A stretch of 64,000 nt of DNA, from positions 725,501 to 789,500 of the forward strand of contig NC_016791.1 in the NCBI RefSeq assembly GCF_000244875.1. Reading direction: 5' to 3'. Below the pieces are notes generated by a model. That model ran no database searches, was not told the DNA's origin, and saw only the letters and a program-made list of their open reading frames with translations. Made by a program: the position numbers and the translations under genes. Below are positions 8,306-17,117 of the stretch, one piece after another. Positions within the stretch are counted from its first letter, which is position 1. Each line of letters starts with the position of its first letter. The stretch is from Clostridium sp. BNL1100 (GTDB lineage Bacteria; Bacillota; Clostridia; Acetivibrionales; DSM-1351).

Positions 8306-9451
8306 ATGAGACTAATAACAGCAGGTTTTGCACTTCTTACATATGCTTTTCTGAATTATTACATCGGGTTGAGAGGACTAAAATCCATAAATACAAAGGT
8401 TCCTGTAAATAAGTATGCATATTGGGTTATTATTGCAATACTTGCATCTACGTATTTTGTGGGAATGATAGGAGGCAAATACCTACCGGACAGGCTTGGA
8501 CGTGCAGTTAACACGGTGGGAGGCTACTGGCTGGCAGCATTTGTATACTTTATAGGGATTGTTGTCTTACTGGATGTTTTCAGAATTCTTGGAAAAAAGC
8601 TGAATATTCTTCCGGGTTTCCTAAGAGACAGAACCTGGCTTGTGGCAGCGGCGGTAGTATTATTTGTAGGGATTATACTTGCTGTTGGAACATACAATGC
8701 TTTTATGCCAAGGATAGTATCATATGAAGTCAATGTCGATAAAAAGGCAGGAGATATGGAGCAACTGAAATGTGCCATGATTTCAGACGTACATCTTGGA
8801 GATACTATAGGCAGGGACAGGCTTCGTACGGCAGTAGAGAAGATTAATTCCTTAAATCCGGATATAGCTGTTATAACAGGGGATTTAATTGACAGAGAAA
8901 TAGAACCTGTAAAAAAGGCAAATATGCTGGAGGAACTAAAAGGACTTAAGACCAGATTCGGTGCTTATGTCATAATGGGAAATCATGAATACTATTCAAA
9001 TGATGTTGAAGAGATAACCAGAATGTATGAGGAAAGCGGGTTGGTTGTTCTCAGAGATAAATATATTAAGGTTAACAACAGCTTTTATCTGGTAGGGCGT
9101 GAGGATTATATGGCTGATACCAGCGGTTACCATAGAGAAAAACTTAGTAACCTTTTGGAGGGTGTAGATAAAAGCCTGCCCGTTATAATGCTTGACCATC
9201 AGCCGAAGGACCTATCGGAATCAAGGGCGGAAGGTGTAGATTTACAGCTTTCAGGCCATACTCATGGGGGGCAGTTCTTTCCCGTAAGTCTTGTAACCGG
9301 TGGCATTTTTGAAGAGGATAACGGCTACCTCAAAGACGATAATTTTAATCTTATAGTATCCTGCGGATACGGAACATGGGGCCCCACAGTCCGCATCGGA
9401 AGCAGGTCAGAAGTCCTCGATATAAATATTAATTTTACTTATTTTTCTTGA
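8306..9451 (+). CDS. Membrane-anchored calcineurin-like metallophosphoesterase
   Basis: A 381-residue protein with about four N-terminal membrane segments (residues 1-135) and a metallophosphoesterase domain. Metal-binding motifs are in order: DVHLG, GDLIDRE, GNHEYY, and SGHTHGGQ near the C-terminus. This layout matches YaeI/YkoQ-like enzymes, which act on phosphate esters of envelope lipids or related substrates; the substrate is unknown. The ATG follows AGAGGAG. The 3' end overlaps the convergent gene by 17 bases. Confidence 0.85.
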   Translation: MRLITAGFALLTYAFLNYYIGLRGLKSINTKVPVNKYAYWVIIAILASTYFVGMIGGKYLPDRLGRAVNTVGGYWLAAFVYFIGIVVLLDVFRILGKKLNILPGFLRDRTWLVAAAVVLFVGIILAVGTYNAFMPRIVSYEVNVDKKAGDMEQLKCAMISDVHLGDTIGRDRLRTAVEKINSLNPDIAVITGDLIDREIEPVKKANMLEELKGLKTRFGAYVIMGNHEYYSNDVEEITRMYEESGLVVLRDKYIKVNNSFYLVGREDYMADTSGYHREKLSNLLEGVDKSLPVIMLDHQPKDLSESRAEGVDLQLSGHTHGGQFFPVSLVTGGIFEEDNGYLKDDNFNLIVSCGYGTWGPTVRIGSRSEVLDININFTYFS

Positions 9452-10613
9452 AATTGAACTTTGCTGTTTTTTGAGGCTTTTCAGGTTCATTGGGCATGTC
9501 GAGGTTAAGTGCTTCTGCGTATTTAGGGTAGTACATTTCAATTATATTTTTAATTGTAATCTTGATTGCGGAATACAGAGGAATAACTATAATCAAACCT
9601 ATGAATCCAAATATAGGTATTATTCCCATTAATAGCAGAATGACTGTCAGAGGGTGGATGTCCATACTCTTTTTCATTACCTGAGGTGAAATAAAATTAT
9701 TATCTATCTGCTGAACAATAGTCATTACTATAAATATCTTTATTGCCATGAAAGGGTTGTCTGCCAGTGACAGAAGTATGGCAGGGATGATTCCAATCCA
9801 TGGGCCGAAGAATGGAATAATACACGTAATCATGGCGAATATTGCCAATAATAGGGAGTATTTCAAGCCTATAATCAGATAGCCGATATACATCAGAAGC
9901 CCTATAAAGAAAGCTACCAGAAGCTGACCTGCAATATAATTTGACAGTACAAAATCTATATCCATTAAAATCTTTCTCATATTGTCTTTTTGTGAAGCAG
10001 GGAAAAATCTAACTACACTAGGCATGAACTTGTGTCCGTCTTTTAAGAAATAAAACAAAATGACCGGCAAAATAATAATTACTGAACCGATATTTGTAAT
10101 AGCTCCTATAAAGTTAATTGTGTTTTTTCCTACACTCTTGGCAGCACTTTGCAGAAAATTGGAAACTTTATCTGCTATGTCAGAGGTCTGAAAATTTGAA
10201 TCATTAAAATAACTTAGCAAATTGCTTGTAAGAAGATTATTTACAGTATTTTCAGCCCTTTCATACAAGAACGGCAGACTTTTTGCAAAGTCGTTAAACT
10301 GGGATTTAATAATTGACCCGGTATAGGAACTTAACAGTATCAATGCAGAAAGAACAATAACAAAAGCAAGAACTATTGCCCAAATGTGAGGAATCCTGCC
10401 CTTTTCAAGCATTAAAACTATTGGACGCAGGATATAATATAGCAGCCCTCCGAAAAGTATTGGAAAGATTATTGAGTAAACAAAGCTTTGAAAGGGTGAG
10501 ATAAAGAAATTTATCTTCCCGAACATATATATAATTATTAAAGCAAGAAGCAGGTAACAACCGTATCTGAAAAACTTGCTCCTTAGAACACTGCTGTTAT
10601 TGTTTGAATCCAT
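9435..10613 (-). CDS. AI-2E / PerM family permease
   Basis: A 392-residue membrane protein of the AI-2E (PerM, UPF0118) family, with about eight predicted segments: paired N-terminal helices, a soluble middle region (about 90-150) and a C-terminal block with LAIFAMITCIIPFFGPWIGIIPAI and QQIDNNFISPQVMKKSM, both characteristic of the family. Members transport autoinducer-2, ions or unknown substrates, so no substrate is assigned. The tail is basic and cytosolic. Ribosome site GAGAGG. It lies 79 bases downstream of the VanX/YkuD gene on the same strand. Confidence 0.85.
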   Translation of the reverse strand: MDSNNNSSVLRSKFFRYGCYLLLALIIIYMFGKINFFISPFQSFVYSIIFPILFGGLLYYILRPIVLMLEKGRIPHIWAIVLAFVIVLSALILLSSYTGSIIKSQFNDFAKSLPFLYERAENTVNNLLTSNLLSYFNDSNFQTSDIADKVSNFLQSAAKSVGKNTINFIGAITNIGSVIIILPVILFYFLKDGHKFMPSVVRFFPASQKDNMRKILMDIDFVLSNYIAGQLLVAFFIGLLMYIGYLIIGLKYSLLLAIFAMITCIIPFFGPWIGIIPAILLSLADNPFMAIKIFIVMTIVQQIDNNFISPQVMKKSMDIHPLTVILLLMGIIPIFGFIGLIIVIPLYSAIKITIKNIIEMYYPKYAEALNLDMPNEPEKPQKTAKFNFKKNK

Positions 10614-10692
10614 AAATTATACCTCTCAAAATATAGTTTTATAGCCTGTCACAGATACATAAATTATAAAATTAAATATATTATTATTCAAC

Positions 10693-12006
10693 CTAAAATT
10701 TGGCTATCTCGTACAGAGGCCCTTGCAGTATCATGGGACTTTTATCCTTATCCAACCATTTTACGATTTTTAACAGATTTTGTCTGTCTGCTGAAACACA
10801 ACCATTTGTATATTTTATAGAGACGGTGGGATTGGCTATATGAAAAAATATCGCACTACCCTTGTTTTTAACTCTGTCGTTATTGTACTCAATATTAAAA
10901 AATACATCATAGATACCATTCTTAACTTTGCTGAAGTTTTCAGAGGATTTCCATCTCCCGTTAACAGGCTCACGTTGGTGTGTATTATAATATTTTGACC
11001 CCGGATCGTCTACCCATACATCCTTTGAGTCATATTTATAAATATTAAGTCCTGTTTCAAGGTTTGAAGTTTTTGAAAAGCAGGTACCTATATGAAAAGC
11101 ACCAACGGGTGTTTTTTTATCCCCCTCCTGCTTATTTAAAGAAAAGCCCTTCAAACCTATGTATGCCGGAATTCCCTTATATATGTTTACCCAAACATTG
11201 TTTTTCTTTTCATATGTACTGATTACTGCATTTGAAGAATTAATTAATTGGGAGGTTACAACTATTAGCTGAGAAGTACCGCTTTCCTTGATAAACCTGA
11301 GATTTTCAATCTTATTTTTGTCAAAGGTATAATTTACTTTGTCAAATTTGCTTAGAGATACATCCTGGGTTTTATAGTTTTTCCAGTCTGTGTCCTCATA
11401 ATGCCACCACTCGGTACTTATGGTTTTAAAGCCTGAAGAGGTCATAGCCTTGGAGAGAATGGTAAGATTCTTCCTTTGTTCAGAAGTCATTCCCTTGTAG
11501 TTGGGAGAAGCCTTTTCGGTGAAATTATCAAAGCCTGTAGGCATTTTCAGCTCCTTTCCCTTACTGTCTACCAGTGTGACATCAACAGCAGCACCTTTGT
11601 TATGTTTTGAGCCGGAGCCATAGGGGTTTGCCACGTATTTCTTATCAGGTGTGGCATCCCACATGATTTTCTGAACAGATAGAGGACGGTATGCATCCCA
11701 GATTTTTATTTTGTAACCCTGCTTCATAACAAGGGTATTTGCCTTGATAAGTTTATCAAGAGTACCTTTGGTAAGAACGCAGGTGGGAGACGGATAAAGG
11801 GTTTTGCCTGTAAAATTGTTACAGGTAGCATATTTCATATCTATGACGAAGTTTTTGGTATGGTCCTTTACAAGAACCAGGTCTTTCTTTGTGACATTTT
11901 GACCGGCAGTTGTAGATTGAACATTAATAGGATAAATAAAAATAAATGAAAACAACAATAAAAGAGAAATAAGTGAGCGTATTATGTATGGCTTATGTTT
12001 TGTCAT
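10693..12006 (-). CDS. Exported VanX-like D,D-dipeptidase fused to an L,D-transpeptidase (YkuD)
   Basis: A 437-residue exported protein with an N-terminal signal segment. The first domain (about 40-210) is M15D peptidase / VanX-like, with zinc and catalytic motifs SKHNKGAAVD and EWWHYED. VanX enzymes cleave D-Ala-D-Ala. The second domain (about 225-437) is YkuD-like, with FFHIAN and the catalytic-cysteine motif TNGCVS, which forms 3-3 cross-links or attaches proteins to peptidoglycan. The combination suggests envelope remodelling, or a lytic/cross-linking coupling. The ATG at 12006 follows GGAAGGAG at a good distance; the upstream ATG at 12024 begins that site. No van regulators are adjacent. 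Confidence 0.82.
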   Translation of the reverse strand: MTKHKPYIIRSLISLLLLFSFIFIYPINVQSTTAGQNVTKKDLVLVKDHTKNFVIDMKYATCNNFTGKTLYPSPTCVLTKGTLDKLIKANTLVMKQGYKIKIWDAYRPLSVQKIMWDATPDKKYVANPYGSGSKHNKGAAVDVTLVDSKGKELKMPTGFDNFTEKASPNYKGMTSEQRKNLTILSKAMTSSGFKTISTEWWHYEDTDWKNYKTQDVSLSKFDKVNYTFDKNKIENLRFIKESGTSQLIVVTSQLINSSNAVISTYEKKNNVWVNIYKGIPAYIGLKGFSLNKQEGDKKTPVGAFHIGTCFSKTSNLETGLNIYKYDSKDVWVDDPGSKYYNTHQREPVNGRWKSSENFSKVKNGIYDVFFNIEYNNDRVKNKGSAIFFHIANPTVSIKYTNGCVSADRQNLLKIVKWLDKDKSPMILQGPLYEIAKF

Positions 12007-12146
12007 ATGTAAGGCTCCTTCCATTAATTTATTTTATCATAGGTTGAACAGGGAAAATATCTAATTAACGAATTTTTACCAGTTTATAATCAAATATATT
12101 ATAAAACAATAACAATGAGAAGTAATTCATTTTTGGAGGTTGTTAA

Positions 12147-12518
12147 ATGGCGTTCTCAAGCAGGACCGCAAGATATCTGAAATACATCCTGATAGGCATA
12201 GCCGCAGGAGTGGCAAACGGCCTTTTTGGATCGGGAGGTGGAACTATAGCTGTTCCCGCAATGGTATTCCTGCTGGATGCAGACGAACACAAGGCACATG
12301 CTACTGCATTGCTTATTATTCTGCCATTGACAATTGTAAGTGCCTATTTCTATTTGTCTCATAATTATGTTGACTGGAACATAACATGGAAGGCAATGGT
12401 GGGAGGTGTTGTGGGAGGTGCTATAGGGGCTTTTCTTCTGAATAAATGTCCTTCAAATATTCTTCGTAAAATATTCGGAATATTTATGATACTCGCGGCA
12501 ATAAGAATGATTTTTTAG
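12147..12518 (+). CDS. Half-size TauE/SafE family permease (first half)
   Basis: A 123-residue membrane protein equal to about one half of a normal TauE/SafE (about 250 aa) sulfite/organosulfonate-type exporter. It has about four membrane segments and the family glycine motif GVANGLFGSGGG. A second half-size protein follows after 29 bases, and both are about 123 residues with similar ends (LRKIFGIFMILAAIRMIF and LKHIFGIFLLVMGLYEIFG). I infer a heterodimer that reconstitutes the full inverted repeat. Ribosome site TGGAGG. Substrate unknown. Confidence 0.8.
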   Translation: MAFSSRTARYLKYILIGIAAGVANGLFGSGGGTIAVPAMVFLLDADEHKAHATALLIILPLTIVSAYFYLSHNYVDWNITWKAMVGGVVGGAIGAFLLNKCPSNILRKIFGIFMILAAIRMIF

Positions 12519-12547
12519 GAATAAACTTAAATCGGAGGGCAAATGCT

Positions 12548-12919
12548 ATGGTAGTTATTTTAATAGGTCTGGCAGCAGGAATAATAAGCGGTATGGGAAT
12601 AGGCGGAGGAGCTATCCTTATACCTGCTCTTGTAATTTTCGTTAAACCCGAGCAGCACATAGCACAAAGTGTAAACCTGCTTTTTTTCATACCTACAGCT
12701 ATTGTTGCACTTGTAATACATATAAAAAATAAAAATGTCAACTTCAGAATGGGTATACCAATAGTAATTTCGGGACTTGGGGGAGCAGTGCTGGGCTCAA
12801 AGCTTGCACTTTCAATGAACGGGGCGACTTTAAAGCACATTTTTGGAATATTCCTTCTTGTAATGGGTTTATATGAGATATTTGGAAAGGGTAAAGGGAA
12901 AAAGGTAAACAAGGCCTGA
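12548..12919 (+). CDS. Half-size TauE/SafE family permease (second half)
   Basis: A 123-residue membrane protein with the second TauE/SafE signature GIISGMGIGGGAILIPALV and about four membrane segments. It is homologous along its length to the preceding half-size protein. Full-length family members show this same duplication within one chain, so this looks like an operon of split halves rather than a truncation: both have clean starts and stops and ribosome sites. Each half probably needs the other to form a transport path. Confidence 0.8.
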   Translation: MVVILIGLAAGIISGMGIGGGAILIPALVIFVKPEQHIAQSVNLLFFIPTAIVALVIHIKNKNVNFRMGIPIVISGLGGAVLGSKLALSMNGATLKHIFGIFLLVMGLYEIFGKGKGKKVNKA

Positions 12920-12986
12920 TAATATGTAACCACTTTATAAGATGTGATATAATTATGTGAAAATCTAGAAAAGGTGGTTAAAATAT

Positions 12987-13931
12987 ATGGAGCTTGGAGA
13001 TATTGGACTAATCGTACATAAAATAAAAGAAAATGTTTCAAAAGTAATTGTAGGTAAGGAAGACATAATAGATTTGTCGTTAATTTGCATAATTACGGGA
13101 GGGCATATGCTTCTGGAGGATGTTCCCGGAACAGGTAAAACGGTTTTTGCAAGAGCATTGGCCGCTTCCCTTGATTGCAGCTTCAGACGTATACAGTTTA
13201 CACCTGATTTGTTGCCTTCAGATGTTACAGGTATAAATTTTTACAGCCAGAAGGAAAGTAATTTTACTTTCAGGCCGGGCCCGGTATTTTCCAATATCGT
13301 CCTTGCCGATGAAATAAACCGTGCCACTCCCCGTACTCAGTCCTCAATGCTGGAATGTATGGAGGAAAAACAGGTGACAATCGACGGTGAGACCAGAAAA
13401 CTTGCTACTCCGTTTTTCGTTATAGCTACTCAGAATCCGGTAGAAATTCAAGGAACGTTTCCGCTGCCTGAAGCCCAATTGGACAGATTTTTGATTAAAA
13501 CTTCAATGGGATATCCCGATACCAAGTCTTCAATAGATATTCTAAAAAGGTTCAAGGAAAACAACCCTCTTGCGGAGTTAAAGTCAGTTGTAACCGCTAC
13601 TGAAATATGTGAAGCATCGGAGATATACTCAAAAGTAAAAGTTTCAGAGGATATAATGGAGTACATAATAAATATTGCAGAAGCAACAAGGAAACATTCT
13701 GGGGTTCATTTGGGTGTCAGCCCAAGAGGTACTTTGTCACTTATGAAAGCCTCACAGGTTCATGCTCTGCTTAAAAACCGTACATATGTTACACCCGATG
13801 ATATTAAGGCAATGGCAGTTCCTGTTCTTGCACACAGAATAATACCAAAAGGCCTTACAGCTGACAATAGCAATCCAGGTGAGAAAATTATCAATAATAT
13901 TTTAGAACAGACAGCGGTTCCGCTTGAATAG
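12987..13931 (+). CDS. MoxR-family AAA+ ATPase
   Basis: A 314-residue AAA+ ATPase. The P-loop is DVPGTGKT, Walker B is VLADEINRATPRTQSSMLE, and the sensor region is ATQNPVE; all are typical of MoxR/AAA_3. MoxR ATPases usually act as chaperones for VWA- or DUF58-containing partners. The two downstream genes (DUF58, DUF4129-like) form the conserved MoxR-DUF58 operon. GTG/ATG choice is simple: the ATG follows AAAGGTGG. Confidence 0.9.
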   Translation: MELGDIGLIVHKIKENVSKVIVGKEDIIDLSLICIITGGHMLLEDVPGTGKTVFARALAASLDCSFRRIQFTPDLLPSDVTGINFYSQKESNFTFRPGPVFSNIVLADEINRATPRTQSSMLECMEEKQVTIDGETRKLATPFFVIATQNPVEIQGTFPLPEAQLDRFLIKTSMGYPDTKSSIDILKRFKENNPLAELKSVVTATEICEASEIYSKVKVSEDIMEYIINIAEATRKHSGVHLGVSPRGTLSLMKASQVHALLKNRTYVTPDDIKAMAVPVLAHRIIPKGLTADNSNPGEKIINNILEQTAVPLE

Positions 13932-13939
13932 GAGGAAGT

Positions 13940-15022
13940 ATGTTATTTTTGCAGATTGCACTTGCTCTGCCGCTGCTGATTCTCATTGAAACTATCCTTT
14001 TCAAGCGTTTTTTGCTTAAAGGAGTCGTTTACCGCAGAACTATTTCTGAAACCTCAGTTTTTGAGGGTGATAAAATATCAATGATTGAGGATATAGAAAA
14101 CAATAGTTTTCTGCCCATTGCATGGATGAAAGCAGAATCAAGGATAAGCCCAAACCTTGAATTCAGTGCTATTAAAAATATGCAGGTGTCTCAGGGAGGC
14201 TATCACAGAAGTGTTTTTTCCATAATGCCTTTTTATCGGCTGAAAAGAACCCATACAGTCACCTGTCTTAAACGAGGGGAATACAACGTTGGGAATGTGA
14301 CATTAACGGCCGGGGACATTCTAGGTTTTGTTACAAAGATATTATCATATGACAATGAGGTGAGACTTCTTGTCTACCCAAGTCCTCTTTCTGAAAACAG
14401 AATGGTGGAGTGCTACCGTTCTCTCCAAGGGGATGCAGTTGTAAGGAGGTTCATAAACCCAGACCCGTTTCTTGTAGCAGGAGTGAGGGAGTATCAGGCT
14501 GGGGATCCTGTCTCGTCAATCAGTTGGAAGTCAACGGCAAGAACCAATTCACTTCAGGTATATAAGTATGACTATTCGGCAGATACAAAGCTCTTGATTC
14601 TATTTAATATTGATTCCAGCAGCAGTCAGGACAATTATCCGAATGAGAGGGAATGTGAAAAAATAGAATTGGGTATTCACTTTTGTGCTTCAATTATAGA
14701 TAAGACAATCAAACAGGGGATATCTACAGGGTTTTGCTGTAACGGGCACTTCAGAGATCAAAAAGAAATTGTCAATATCCCTTCTCGTTGCAGTCAGATT
14801 CAGCTTTTTACTATTTTTGAGGCCATGGCGAAACTGCAACTTCACAGAGTGTTATCCTTTTATACAATGATAAAAAACATAAAAAACACTATTCCAAAGG
14901 ATACAGATATACTTATTGTTTCTCTCTACAATGACGAAAAGATTCAGGAACAGGTTCGTGAACTGAAACGTTCCGGGCATGATGTTGAAACCTGGATTAT
15001 TTCTGAAAGCGAGGTGGAATAA
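13940..15022 (+). CDS. DUF58 domain protein
   Basis: A 360-residue protein with one or two N-terminal membrane segments and a DUF58 domain (VREYQAGDPVSSISWKSTARTNSLQVYKYDY) that resembles a vWA-like core. It lies 8 bases after the MoxR gene and overlaps the next gene's start by one base (TAATG), so translation is coupled. In many bacteria this group supports envelope or stress functions; the precise role here is unknown. Confidence 0.85.
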   Translation: MLFLQIALALPLLILIETILFKRFLLKGVVYRRTISETSVFEGDKISMIEDIENNSFLPIAWMKAESRISPNLEFSAIKNMQVSQGGYHRSVFSIMPFYRLKRTHTVTCLKRGEYNVGNVTLTAGDILGFVTKILSYDNEVRLLVYPSPLSENRMVECYRSLQGDAVVRRFINPDPFLVAGVREYQAGDPVSSISWKSTARTNSLQVYKYDYSADTKLLILFNIDSSSSQDNYPNERECEKIELGIHFCASIIDKTIKQGISTGFCCNGHFRDQKEIVNIPSRCSQIQLFTIFEAMAKLQLHRVLSFYTMIKNIKNTIPKDTDILIVSLYNDEKIQEQVRELKRSGHDVETWIISESEVE

Positions 15023-16278
15023 TGTCAAAATTGTTTCTGCTCTCTAATGTATTGCAAGGTTTTGCCTGGATGCCCTTTAATTTTTTTATTATGCAGCTTG
15101 TACTTCCTGCGGAGACTGCGGTCGTTTTATCAGTTCTCATGGTGGTGCTTGCCATTCTGGCATCATTGATATGCAGCTTAAATATAAAAGCCTATTTGTA
15201 TAACCCTGTCTCATTGGCTGTATCAATTTTTATCGGAGTTGCCGGTGCCGGTACTGTCCTTGGCAGGCTTATTGTGACCATAATGTGTATGGTTGTTTTT
15301 ATCAGTATATGGTATAGCTTAAAAAAAGAAAACGATTTCTCTATGCAGACCGCAGTATTTGCACTTATCATAAATGTCATCTACGGGGTAATGAACAAAG
15401 TGGCTGATATAAGTGATAGTGTACGATATGGGAATGCAGCTATATGTATTTCAGTTATCTCCGCAGTTATACTTTTGATAGTAAGGCAGGTAGATGACTC
15501 CAGAAGCTTTGGAAAAGCCACCATGGACATAAGCAGAACCCAACGAAAGAATAACCGGATTTTCGGTGGGGTAATACTTTTGGTGCTTGTACTAATGGGT
15601 ACTTTGGGAAGAGTGTCTGAAATTTATAAGTTTGTATTGAGCTTAATCGGAAAAATATTTAAGTTTTTAGGTATGCTGCTAAGTCCCGGAGCAACTCACG
15701 CAGAAGAAAACCAAATGCAACAATTCCCCGGAGTAAAACCAACCTCAAGCCTCTTTGAGCAAATACTGAAGGTAGTCCTTGATGTATTGGCTATAGTTCT
15801 GATAGCAGCTTTTACGATTTATCTTTTGTACACAATTTCAAAATTGATAATCAAGCTTATACGCAGTATCGCCGGATGGCTTGCAAACAGAGAAGCGGCG
15901 GCCATAATAATAAACGAAAACGGACTCATTGATGAAAAGCAGAGTCTTTACGGTAAAAATATTAAGAAAATCACCAACGGATTCCTTAACAGGGCAAGAG
16001 GACTATTTAACAGGGAAGTACCTTATAACAAATTACCTGATGGGAAAGCTAAACTAAGAAGACTGTTCAGAAACTTTGTTGATAAATCGATGCAAATTGG
16101 AGTTACCATAAAAAAATCTTCAACCGCAGACGAGATATCAAGGGGTGCTTCGGCTGCAGTACCTTCTGAAACAGAGCTTAACAGTTTAATGTCTGAAAGC
16201 TATAATGCTGTTCGTTATGGTGATATGGAGCCATCTCCAGGGGATTTAGAGATTCTGGAAGAAAAGTTTAATAATTAG
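15022..16278 (+). CDS. Multi-pass membrane protein with DUF4129-like tail
   Basis: A 418-residue membrane protein with about six N-terminal segments, a further pair around residues 180-270 and a cytosolic C-terminus. The last 70 residues (LRRLFRNFVDKSM ... SYNAVRYGD) resemble DUF4129, which typically follows a transglutaminase domain in the third protein of MoxR-DUF58 operons. No transglutaminase catalytic motif is visible, so it may be the membrane scaffold alone. It is the last gene of the operon. Confidence 0.7.
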   Translation: MSKLFLLSNVLQGFAWMPFNFFIMQLVLPAETAVVLSVLMVVLAILASLICSLNIKAYLYNPVSLAVSIFIGVAGAGTVLGRLIVTIMCMVVFISIWYSLKKENDFSMQTAVFALIINVIYGVMNKVADISDSVRYGNAAICISVISAVILLIVRQVDDSRSFGKATMDISRTQRKNNRIFGGVILLVLVLMGTLGRVSEIYKFVLSLIGKIFKFLGMLLSPGATHAEENQMQQFPGVKPTSSLFEQILKVVLDVLAIVLIAAFTIYLLYTISKLIIKLIRSIAGWLANREAAAIIINENGLIDEKQSLYGKNIKKITNGFLNRARGLFNREVPYNKLPDGKAKLRRLFRNFVDKSMQIGVTIKKSSTADEISRGASAAVPSETELNSLMSESYNAVRYGDMEPSPGDLEILEEKFNN

Positions 16279-16349
16279 GTATCCGTTGACAAAAAACTAG
16301 AAATAATATATAGTGGTTTTATATAGAACCACTATTTTTATGAAGAGAG

Positions 16350-17051
16350 ATGTTGCAGGTGGATATTATTGACGCTCTAATGCAAGCGGGTTTCACCAGA
16401 CATGAGTCTGTTTTGTATGTTACTCTCTGCAGGGAAGGTGAGCTGACAGGATACGAAGCATCCAAGCTCACAGGGATTCCACGGTCAAATGCGTATCTTG
16501 GCCTTGCCGGCTTGTGCGACAAGGGCGGCGCTTACAAAATAAGCAGTGAAACGGCTCAATATGGTGCGGTGCCTGTTAATGAGCTTGTTGAAAACCTCAA
16601 AAGAAGGTTTTCACAGACTATAAAGGTAATTGAGGAGATTCCAAAGGTTAATATACCCAAGGATACTTTTGTAACCATTAACGGAACTGAACAGATAGTT
16701 AACAAAATGAAAAACCTGATAAATGAAGCTCAATACAGGATATATATATCAATAGCCAGAAATCAGCTGGAACTTGTTCTCAAGGAACTTATCAGTGCAA
16801 AGGAGAGAGGACTCAAAGTAGTTCTGATAACCTCTGATTGTACCGGCATGGAAGGCTTTACATGTTATAGGTCCCAAAAGAAGCCCGGAAGCGTCAGGCT
16901 TATTACAGATTCCTCCAACGTTCTGACAGGACATTTAAGTGAATTTGATGCTACAGGATTATTTTCAATGAATAAAAATATGGTTGATGTTATAAAAGAT
17001 TCTTTAACTAACGAAATCAAACTGATAAATATTGAAAATAATCAGAATTGA
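16350..17051 (+). CDS. TrmB-family transcriptional regulator
   Basis: A 233-residue regulator with an N-terminal winged helix (GFTRHESVLYVTLCREGELTGYEASKLTGIPRSNAYLGL) and a C-terminal part resembling the TrmB sugar/effector-binding or PLD-like domain. TrmB proteins commonly control transport or carbon metabolism. The downstream lysA and ddh suggest a link to lysine or diaminopimelate, but this rests on position only. Ribosome site GAAGAGAG; ATG at 16350 is used. Confidence 0.8.
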   Translation: MLQVDIIDALMQAGFTRHESVLYVTLCREGELTGYEASKLTGIPRSNAYLGLAGLCDKGGAYKISSETAQYGAVPVNELVENLKRRFSQTIKVIEEIPKVNIPKDTFVTINGTEQIVNKMKNLINEAQYRIYISIARNQLELVLKELISAKERGLKVVLITSDCTGMEGFTCYRSQKKPGSVRLITDSSNVLTGHLSEFDATGLFSMNKNMVDVIKDSLTNEIKLINIENNQN

Positions 17052-17117
17052 AAATAGAACCTATATATCAAAAGAGGTTTATAAATATTACAAATTAAAT
17101 TAAGAGAGGTGTACATT

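Noticed and set aside
8143-8412. Forward ORF of 89 codons ahead of the metallophosphoesterase
   Set aside because: It starts inside a terminator, overlaps the metallophosphoesterase start in another frame, and lacks a convincing ribosome site.
12140-12364. Forward ORF overlapping the first TauE half
   Set aside because: Different frame of a clear TauE gene; no family motifs.
17052-17117. Lysine riboswitch before lysA
   Set aside because: The gap is only 66 bases and shows no matching structure.
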